Source: Bacteroidales bacterium (GTDB lineage Bacteria; Bacteroidota; Bacteroidia; Bacteroidales; UBA932). Taken from it: a DNA stretch of 64,000 nucleotides. Location of the stretch: NCBI GenBank assembly GCA_022653675.1, contig JALCST010000010.1:29541-93540 (forward strand). The letters run 5' to 3'. This document shows positions 45,912 through 53,027 of the stretch, piece after piece. The notes under the pieces were generated by a model, which saw only the letters and a list, made by a program, of their open reading frames with translations, searched no databases and was not told where the DNA came from. A program made the position numbers and the translations under genes. Each line of letters begins with the position of its first letter. Positions within the stretch are counted from its first letter, which is position 1.

Positions 45912-48587
45912 TCATCTTATGTTGAACCTTACTTTCAAAATAAGAGACCATGGTCTCAACTTGTAAATATAGGAATATGCCGTTATGTCGGTGTATAATG
46001 CCTGATTGAATGAGGTGGTATTAAGTAAATTGCGGCCCGAGATAATGTACTCCATCGTCGGGGTCTTATATGTTATGCCGGCGTCGAGAAAAAACATCGA
46101 GCGGCTGCCGTTTTCCACTTCGCTGTTATGGTAGTGCTCTCCGGTGACATTGAAGGTCAATCCTTTCACGGCCGTAACATTAACGTCCAGTTTCTGGCTC
46201 AATGCGTCGATCGGGTCGAGTTCCTCGGTACTACCATAGATGATGCTTTGGCTTCGGCTGCAGGTCAGGCTGTAGTTTATCCTGAGCATTCGCTTAAGTA
46301 TGTCCGTAGAAATGTTCAGGCCTACCGGCAGCGACCAGTATGCCGTCGGCATGACCGTTCCCTGGCGCAGCACGCTCAGGTATGTACGGCTGTACGATAC
46401 CGGTATTCCCACGGTCGTCGCTATGTCGTCGAACCGCTTCTCGATCCTTCCGCTCAGCGAATATCCCTGCGTCATATTGTCTATCGCATAGGATTCTATC
46501 TTCGTCAGGGAACCGGAATATTCGTAGCCGTACATCAGGTTCGATTTCCTGCGGTAATATGACGCTTCCAGTGAGCCGAAGACGGAAACCAGTGCATTCC
46601 CGTAATCAATGCCGGCAGATAGATTCGTAGACTTGGCTTCTGTAATCTTTCCATCATAGCTGGATACGACCCGGTAATCGCTCATTACATAGCCGCTGCA
46701 GATATTCGAGGCTCCGCTGCCAATCTCATTGCCCGTAAATGCGTAGAAGTGGTATTTCAGGTCCGGACTTATCTTTCCCGATATCATCAGGGACGGATTT
46801 ACGAAAACACGGTTCATTTCCCGGTCAGTCCCGCGCACGGCATCGTTCATGTAAAGATTCATATAGTCCGCAGTTGCGGAAAACGAGATGCTCAGGCCTC
46901 CGTCATAATACGACAGGTAAAGCGGCATGAGCACATCCAACCGCCGCCAATATATGTTGTTCGCCAGTGAATCCGGCGATGTCATAAGCGAACCGGAGGA
47001 ATCCGTCCGGCAAAGGCTGCTCTTCAACCGCTCGATATCCGCATTCGCCCCCAAGCCGCCTGCAATGCCGAAGTTCTTGATCCGCCAATCGAAGTTTACG
47101 GAATTCTTAGTATCGAACTTCCTGGTGTTTGCGTATTGCACTATGCTGCCGACGTCTATCTTTTCCTCGCCGAAGATCTCCGGGAACACGACGGGCGTCA
47201 CCGTAAGTTGGTCCGGCAATTGTCCGTAATCGGTCGTGGAAATAAATGAAAGTATACCGCCCCGGACTACTTTATCCGAATGGAACCTGTTGTCGAAGCG
47301 CACTTTCGGCGTTCCGTCATAACGCTGCGCAAGGGAATCCTCCCCGGTCTTGACATAACCGTAATGGCTGTCGAAGTCCGCACGGGCGGTGAAAGACTCG
47401 TCGACATACCTCCTCCTGGAATTGCTGTTATAATGCATGCCGATTTCCATGGCGTCGCCCTTCTCTGCGGCAAACGTGTTTTCCGCTATCTCCAGCGGCT
47501 CGGCGACGGGCAGGTAATATACCGTCCGGGACTGCGAAGCGAACTTCTCGAGGTCATGTATATATTTACATTTGACCGTTATCGTCCTGTCCGAATCGAG
47601 TTTGAAAAGGGTGTTCGCCGACAGGGCATGGGTGATGTTGTCCATATACCTCTCCCTGTCGATGCCAGGCACGGAAGGATTATGCACGTCCGTAAGAGGA
47701 TCGAGGTCGGCGAGCCCGCCGTAAAACGAACTCAACTCGGAAGTTATGTCCTCCCCACAATTATTAGTCTTGAAAGTCGCGAGGAACTGGTGGCTCGCCG
47801 AGAATTGCATCGCGGCGATCGCCGCATACCATATGAAAGGTCTGTAGCCGCCTCCGAGGGTTACCGTCGAAGCAAACGTGCCCTTAGCCTTATCCTTGAG
47901 CTTCAGGTTAATGGCCGCCTTGTCACTGAATGATATGCCCTCCAGCGCCTTTACAGGCTGGTGATTCTCGAGGACCTGTACCGACGCTATGTCCCGCGCC
48001 CTCACGTTGTTTACCGCCTGGCCGTAGCCGCCGCCCATCATATCCAGCCCTTCGATGTAGAATTTGTTGATAGCCTTATTGTTATAAAGTATCTGTCCGT
48101 TGCTCTTCACGTCGATGCCTGGCATCTTCTTAAGCACATCACCAATATTCCTGTCAAGTGAATCGATGTAACTCGAAACATAATAGTTAAGCGTATCACC
48201 ACGCCGCTCCACCGGTTCCGCCTTCACTACTACCTCACGGATGGCAATCTTATCGTACTCCACCTCGAAGTTGACGGTCTGGCTCCTGAACGGCACGATA
48301 CGCATCACCGGCTTGACGTTGAAGCCGGCAACCTTCAGCATGACGGTGTCCCGTCTTCCATTGTATCGAATCGCATAATTCCCGTCCTTGTCCGTACCGG
48401 CAAATCCAAGTACGACCTTACCATCCTTTGTCTGCAGAAGAACATTGGCTCCAACCACAGCCTCGCCACTCTTCTTGAACTTTACCGAACCGTCGATAAC
48501 CGTCGGCTGTACCTGTTGTGCCTCCACTTTCTCCGCTACCACTCCGAAAAGGAGCAGAAAAACAGGAATAATCGCTATGTTTCGCAT
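45912..48587 (-). CDS. TonB-plug outer-membrane barrel protein, peptide locus
   Basis: An 891-residue protein with signal peptide, carboxypeptidase-regulatory-like domain (DGSVKFKKSGEAVVGANVLL), plug motifs (GDVLKKMPGIDVKSNGQILY, FYIEGLDMMGGGYGQAVNN) and a barrel ending LKVRFNIR. It follows the C39/VKOR/thioredoxin gene by 19 bp as the last gene of the secreted-peptide operon. It ends convergently with the barrel gene of locus 1. It may take up or display a peptide, but substrate is unknown. Confidence 0.88.
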   Translation of the reverse strand: MRNIAIIPVFLLLFGVVAEKVEAQQVQPTVIDGSVKFKKSGEAVVGANVLLQTKDGKVVLGFAGTDKDGNYAIRYNGRRDTVMLKVAGFNVKPVMRIVPFRSQTVNFEVEYDKIAIREVVVKAEPVERRGDTLNYYVSSYIDSLDRNIGDVLKKMPGIDVKSNGQILYNNKAINKFYIEGLDMMGGGYGQAVNNVRARDIASVQVLENHQPVKALEGISFSDKAAINLKLKDKAKGTFASTVTLGGGYRPFIWYAAIAAMQFSASHQFLATFKTNNCGEDITSELSSFYGGLADLDPLTDVHNPSVPGIDRERYMDNITHALSANTLFKLDSDRTITVKCKYIHDLEKFASQSRTVYYLPVAEPLEIAENTFAAEKGDAMEIGMHYNSNSRRRYVDESFTARADFDSHYGYVKTGEDSLAQRYDGTPKVRFDNRFHSDKVVRGGILSFISTTDYGQLPDQLTVTPVVFPEIFGEEKIDVGSIVQYANTRKFDTKNSVNFDWRIKNFGIAGGLGANADIERLKSSLCRTDSSGSLMTSPDSLANNIYWRRLDVLMPLYLSYYDGGLSISFSATADYMNLYMNDAVRGTDREMNRVFVNPSLMISGKISPDLKYHFYAFTGNEIGSGASNICSGYVMSDYRVVSSYDGKITEAKSTNLSAGIDYGNALVSVFGSLEASYYRRKSNLMYGYEYSGSLTKIESYAIDNMTQGYSLSGRIEKRFDDIATTVGIPVSYSRTYLSVLRQGTVMPTAYWSLPVGLNISTDILKRMLRINYSLTCSRSQSIIYGSTEELDPIDALSQKLDVNVTAVKGLTFNVTGEHYHNSEVENGSRSMFFLDAGITYKTPTMEYIISGRNLLNTTSFNQALYTDITAYSYIYKLRPWSLILKVRFNIR

Positions 48588-48606
48588 CTATCAATATCTT
48601 TAAAAC

Positions 48607-50121
48607 CTAAATAGTTGAAATAACTATACTTAAATCTGCAGTACTGTAAAAGTCCGGCATTAAATAGCCATCAATCAAAACCAATGGAACCCTATCTATT
48701 TTATTAATTTGATAATAACGATTTAATGCATATCCCGCTTTGACAGTATCTTCTTTTATATCAATGTTTCGTACTTTATTTCTTTTATAATAACCATCGA
48801 TTGCCGTGATCGTATCTGCCCATCCGGAATTCTTGAATATTTGTAAAATCGATAATATATCCTTGGTATTCGATCCGCCATTTGAAGATAACAGGATATC
48901 AAGTCTGTATTCTTCAATACCAACAATCTTATAAAAAAGTTCCCTGCAATAGGGACATCCCAAACCCATGATCAGAGTCACCTTATGTTCCGAATCTATT
49001 CCATTTGATATCGCCAGCTTACTATCGTACTCTGGGAAGGACAACCCATTCTTTAGCGAATACATGACTAATTGTTCGTTCTCCAACAACCTCTCTTTTC
49101 TGTACTTCGCTTCATTTAGTTGCTTATTCAAACCGAGAAATTCAACAAAATTATGTGTAGACAACAGGATTATAAGATATATAAGGCAAAATGCCGCAAA
49201 AATAAGCCAGAACCCCGTAGCATCGATTTTGCAATTATATATATTGGCAATGAAATCAGCTATGATGATACAATCTATCAAAATACAATTCAGACACCAT
49301 CTTGCATTTATCGCCTGATACGCCAGTGAATATATCAAGAACCCCAAGCAAATGCATGATAACAATAAAAACAGAAATGAAACGTTATGCTCAAATATCA
49401 ATCCTATTATAAATGTTGAAACGAAATAAGATAACGATATCTCAGATAACGATACCCAATTAAAAACCAATACCTCTTCCCTTAAATGGCAAGGTCCCAT
49501 GCAAATGTTTCCATAAGATTTTTGACGTTTCATTACAGGAGAGACGGCATTGATAGAAAGCATAATCCCTATTCCTTTGATAATCATCGAACTGAGAATT
49601 CTCATATCTTTTGATACGAATACGGAATTCAAACAAAATGAAAGGCATAATACAAGAAATGCTATGACAAAAAAGAGGTGTTGTTCAAAAAACCATATTA
49701 ACTGTTTTATTATAAATTCAAGCAAAGGCTCATTCTTCCTATCTTCAGGCACTTTCGCTATCAATGTTATTCCATTCCAACATTTTATGAATTGTTCATT
49801 CGTCAATAGAAGGAGTTTGTGTTTCGATCCGGCCAAACACATATGCGGCTGGCCAACATCTTTCGGATAAAGGACATAAAATGATTCTGAAACGCCGTTA
49901 AGCATCACGATTACCGGTTTTTTCAATGCATTCAATTGATTTATTGACAGTCTGACTACCTTACTGTCAAGATTTACTTCATCCAGCAAATCGCTTATCG
50001 ACCTTATGCTATGCGGAAGAGTATGAACATCATATAATTTCTTGAGGGTATAGAGGTCTTCCCTACATCCTATTCCTCTAAGCAATCTATAAACAGTAAT
50101 ATATGATACCGGTTTCTCCAT
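48607..50121 (-). CDS. C39-like / VKOR / thioredoxin fusion membrane protein
   Basis: 504 residues from ATG 50121 (the open frame starts at TTG 50160). Residues 1-115 resemble a C39 peptidase domain that lacks the catalytic Cys and His (SYITVYRLLRGIGCREDLYT). Then come about seven membrane helices of a vitamin K epoxide reductase domain, with loop Cys ICMGPC (about 207) and active site WCLNC (about 275). The C-terminal thioredoxin domain has GLGCPYC (about 389). It should form disulfides in the periplasm. The C39-like domain may recognise the leader of the neighbouring GG peptide and bring it to the oxidase. Confidence 0.8.
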   Translation of the reverse strand: MEKPVSYITVYRLLRGIGCREDLYTLKKLYDVHTLPHSIRSISDLLDEVNLDSKVVRLSINQLNALKKPVIVMLNGVSESFYVLYPKDVGQPHMCLAGSKHKLLLLTNEQFIKCWNGITLIAKVPEDRKNEPLLEFIIKQLIWFFEQHLFFVIAFLVLCLSFCLNSVFVSKDMRILSSMIIKGIGIMLSINAVSPVMKRQKSYGNICMGPCHLREEVLVFNWVSLSEISLSYFVSTFIIGLIFEHNVSFLFLLLSCICLGFLIYSLAYQAINARWCLNCILIDCIIIADFIANIYNCKIDATGFWLIFAAFCLIYLIILLSTHNFVEFLGLNKQLNEAKYRKERLLENEQLVMYSLKNGLSFPEYDSKLAISNGIDSEHKVTLIMGLGCPYCRELFYKIVGIEEYRLDILLSSNGGSNTKDILSILQIFKNSGWADTITAIDGYYKRNKVRNIDIKEDTVKAGYALNRYYQINKIDRVPLVLIDGYLMPDFYSTADLSIVISTI

Positions 50122-50175
50122 ATATCTATTTCCTTCATATTTAACAGGCTGAAATAACAATCACACTCGAAACCC

Positions 50176-51126
50176 TTATTCGAGTTCCATGGGATTGTAT
50201 GGATATGTCAGGTTGCCCGCAGTGAATACCGTATTAAGGTATCCCTGTCCACCCATAGCATCCATGTAAAAGAAATATCCTGAAGCTCCTTGCGAATACA
50301 AGACCGGCTCTTCATACAGATGCCTTTCCATCTTACGGAACTCCTCGCGGCTCATCTTACGCACTTTAGCCTTGCCATATTTGCCGTATCTGACTATCGG
50401 ATCATTCTCCTGCAATATGCTCCTCACCGTAAACACATAATCCTTCCTTCCGTCATACGCTTCGAGTATCAATCCGGGAAGGCCAGAAAACTTCCACAAC
50501 CCACAGTCGGCCGGTATCTCAGGACTGAACCAGACCGTCCACTCCCTCCCGCAGTATCGGCAAACGGCCTTCTGGCACCAGTATCCGTCGATTTCCTTGC
50601 TTTCCCCGCTCAAATTCCAAAAAAACTTGGGTTGCTTCTCTTTGTATCTGAACAACTCTCCCTTAATTAAGGGGAATATCGCGAGATTGATGATAGTGCC
50701 TTCCTTCTTGTTGCGGAATACCGTCGTACAGATTACCTTATCCAGACCTCGTTCTATCCTGTATGTACCCTTATCTCCTCTGGGATCAAAAGTAACCATA
50801 TTATTATCTTTCCACTCCCCTTCTCCGTAAGTCTTATCCCAGTCCTTGCCGATCAGCGATATGGCCCTGTCCTTGTATTGCTTTCCTGAAAGAGTGTCAA
50901 GGACGACACTGACGTCATAGGTCACCTTCAAATAGCTGTCATCGATTTTGATGGGGTTTTCCATCTTGACGCTGAAAAAAGGGGGAGGGCAGAACCGGTA
51001 CACTCCTTCATAGACTTTAAATTTCGGATACATCTTGAGAGATTGGGCAAGAGGTATCTGATCTTGTGCAATAACGTCGCAGCACAGAAACAGGGTGGAA
51101 ATTAAAAGAAAGATTCGTTTCATCAT
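50176..51126 (-). CDS. GLPGLI-family periplasmic protein, peptide locus
   Basis: A 316-residue protein with signal peptide (IFLLISTLFLCCDVIAQ) and family motif LWKFSGLPGLILEAYDGRKD. It ends in NPMELE, the -ELE tail shared with the copies at 55738, 62268 and 63502. Two Cys (KAVCRYCGREW) lie in the conserved -YC-R- region. It lies between the peptide gene and the oxidase gene and is cotranscribed with them. A 5'-truncated near-copy is at 51735. Confidence 0.87.
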   Translation of the reverse strand: MMKRIFLLISTLFLCCDVIAQDQIPLAQSLKMYPKFKVYEGVYRFCPPPFFSVKMENPIKIDDSYLKVTYDVSVVLDTLSGKQYKDRAISLIGKDWDKTYGEGEWKDNNMVTFDPRGDKGTYRIERGLDKVICTTVFRNKKEGTIINLAIFPLIKGELFRYKEKQPKFFWNLSGESKEIDGYWCQKAVCRYCGREWTVWFSPEIPADCGLWKFSGLPGLILEAYDGRKDYVFTVRSILQENDPIVRYGKYGKAKVRKMSREEFRKMERHLYEEPVLYSQGASGYFFYMDAMGGQGYLNTVFTAGNLTYPYNPMELE

Positions 51127-51209
51127 TATTCTTTATTAAGAACACTTTTATTACAAAGCAAGATTCTGATCTTGCCAATAGGACCAGAATCTTGCAAAAA
51201 CAAAATTTA

Positions 51210-51401
51210 TTATGCTGCAGTACAATTTACTTGTAGGGAACCAGTTGCATTGTGCACCGCATCCGCGGCCTCTTCAATCGTATCGGCATCTACGAGAAAA
51301 GTAGTATGATTTGGACCAGGACCGGGATCTGAGACGCACTGCCATACTCTACCGCCAACGATGCTGTTCATCTCTTTTTTTGACAATTTTTGTGTTATCA
51401 T
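51210..51401 (-). CDS. Secreted peptide precursor with double-glycine leader
   Basis: A 63-residue protein. The leader KLSKKEMNSIVGG (ending at residue 17) matches the double-glycine consensus exactly: Leu -12, Ser -11, Glu -8, Met -7, Ile -4, Gly -2, Gly -1. The predicted core is 46 residues (begins RVWQCVSDPG) with two Cys at core positions 5 and 43, suited to one disulfide. It precedes GLPGLI, C39-like/VKOR/thioredoxin and barrel genes. The C39 ABC exporter at 57.4-59.6 kb would remove the leader. The core has no recognised family. It could be a bacteriocin-like or signalling peptide. Confidence 0.8.
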   Translation of the reverse strand: MITQKLSKKEMNSIVGGRVWQCVSDPGPGPNHTTFLVDADTIEEAADAVHNATGSLQVNCTAA

Positions 51402-51487
51402 GGTTTTTGTTTTTAAATAATTATGCCTACTCTCTTAAGGATTTTCGGGTGCTTCCTTATCGTTGCGCAACGATATTCCTTTTATTT

Positions 51488-51606
51488 CAAAGTTATACAC
51501 TTCAATTCCATTGTAGTTCAAAAAAAATCTAAATCATCGAAATTAAATTACCTGATTGTCAATCATTTAGCTCCGGAATCCCCGACAAAATCTAAACTGT
51601 CATCCA
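51488..51606 (-). promoter_or_regulatory. Shared promoter element upstream of the peptide gene
   Basis: The -7 TAACTTTG (51495-51488) is preceded by TTTG with a 23-bp gap, continuous with a TTTAGATTTTTTTT box. A second TTTAGATTTT box lies 66 bp further upstream. The arrangement and most of the sequence recur upstream of the GLPGLI genes at 56754 and 63182. The region 51402-51734 otherwise holds no gene. Confidence 0.75.
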
Positions 51607-51734
51607 TTTAATTGATAATCAATACTATAAATTGTAGTAACCAAAACGCGGAATTATTCTTCTATAAATAATTATGTAATAAGTTATTACCTTTAATATT
51701 TAACAGGCTGAAATAACAATCACACTCGAAACCC

Positions 51735-52190
51735 TTATTCGAGTTCCATGGGATTGTATGGATATGTCATGTTGTCCGCAGTGAATACCGTTTGAAGGTA
51801 TCCCAGTTCCCCTACCGCATCAATGAAAGTGAAATATCCTGAAGCTCCTTGCGTATACAAGATCGGCTCTTCATACAGATGCCTTTCCGTCTTACGGAAC
51901 TCCTCGCGGCTCATCTTACGTACTTTGGCCTTGCCATATTTTCCGTATCTGACTATAGGATCGTCCTCCTGCAATATGCTCCTCACCGTGAACACATAAT
52001 CCTTCCTTCCGTCATACGCTTCGAGTATCAATCCGGGAAGGCCAGAAAACTTCCACAAACCGCAGTCGGCCGGTATCTCCGGACTGAACCATACCGTCCA
52101 TTCCCTTCCACCATATCGGCAAACGGCTTTCTGACATCCATAACCCTTGATCTCCTTACTCTCTGTACTCATAGTCCAGAAAAAACTCGG
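51735..52190 (-). pseudogene. 5'-truncated duplicate GLPGLI gene
   Basis: The C-terminal half (about 150 residues, through WKFSGLPGLILEAYDGRKD to NPMELE) is nearly identical to the gene at 50176, and the downstream 35 bp is also duplicated. The 5' part ends abruptly at 52195-52200 where a B-type repeat begins. The duplication and truncation leave no signal peptide, so it is not functional. Confidence 0.85.
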
Positions 52191-52215
52191 CTGCTTCTTA
52201 CGAACAAATTTTCAT

Positions 52216-52457
52216 CGTAGGTAAATTGGGTAAACAGGCCTCACAGATGTCTCACGGGCCTATTGGGGAAACTAAGTCAGGCGATGAATGATCAATATAT
52301 GGTTCCAAATAGGACTAACTTGCTGAATATCAATGGTAGTGCCCAAATTACCTACGATAAATTAGTCCTTGCCTCTCTGGAACGTTTTTACCGTAGGTAA
52401 ATCTGGCAACCCAGACTTTTAGTTATCTCAAGGGTCGGTTTTGGGGAACCTATTTTT
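52216..52457. repeat. B-type 141-bp element plus truncated B end
   Basis: A full B unit (52216-52356) with inverted ends CGTAGGTAAAT / ATTACCTACG is followed, 35 bp later, by a truncated copy (52392-52457) fused to C-type repeat, the same B-B'-C order as at 38842-39110. The full unit abuts the truncated GLPGLI gene, so the element or a recombination at it removed the gene's 5' end. Confidence 0.8.
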
Positions 52458-52790
52458 TGTCGAATCTCCGGTTAAGTTTCCCAAGTTAGGACCTTGTACT
52501 CTGGTGTCGAACCTCCGGTTTGGTTTACACCTTGAGTGAATCAGCCTTTGAAAGCAGTCTGAGGCCTGCGTGAGAACTGAAGCTCTTGTTGAGCCTCCCG
52601 ATTGAGGACATTGCGCCCGAGTATCGAACCTCAAGTTGGAACTCCCGGCTTCCGGGTTGTGGCTTTGCACCCAGAGTCAACCCTCCGGTTAGGCCACCAA
52701 ACAGATAATACCAAACTTCGGAAATAGTGGAACTCTCTGGTCGGGGTACCTCATTCGAATCACCAAAGTCGAGCAACCACTATTGCAGGA
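52458..52790. repeat. Degenerate C-type repeats
   Basis: Scattered copies of CGAAYCTCCGGTT and CGAACCTCAAGTTGG on both sides of CTGAAGCTCTTGTTG show C-type repeats that have drifted. They fill the space between the B element and the minisatellite. No gene is supported. Confidence 0.6.
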
Positions 52791-52805
52791 TCTTTGCGAA
52801 ATAGT

Positions 52806-53015
52806 GAAAGATGCCAGGTCGAGCTACCACAGTCGGGCTACCAAGGTTGGACATCTAAGGTTGGGTCTCCAGCGGTTGAACCACCAGAGTCGAACTACCT
52901 CAGCTGAACCGCCAAAGTCGGGCAACCACAGTTGGACTGCCATAGCTGGACCGCAATAGTAGGACCATCTCCGTCGGACCCACCACGGTCGGGCCGCCAA
53001 AGGCCACCGGCCCCA
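52806..53015. repeat. Minisatellite with about 15-bp period
   Basis: At least twelve degenerate units of the form CYACCANAGTYGGRC follow one another with periods of 14-15 bp (for example CACCAGAGTCGAACT then ACCTCAGCTGAACC). It directly follows the C-type repeats and reaches to 13 bp before the end of the barrel gene at 53028. Likely the product of slippage; no ORF is conserved. Confidence 0.75.
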
Positions 53016-53027
53016 CCGGCCACCTGT

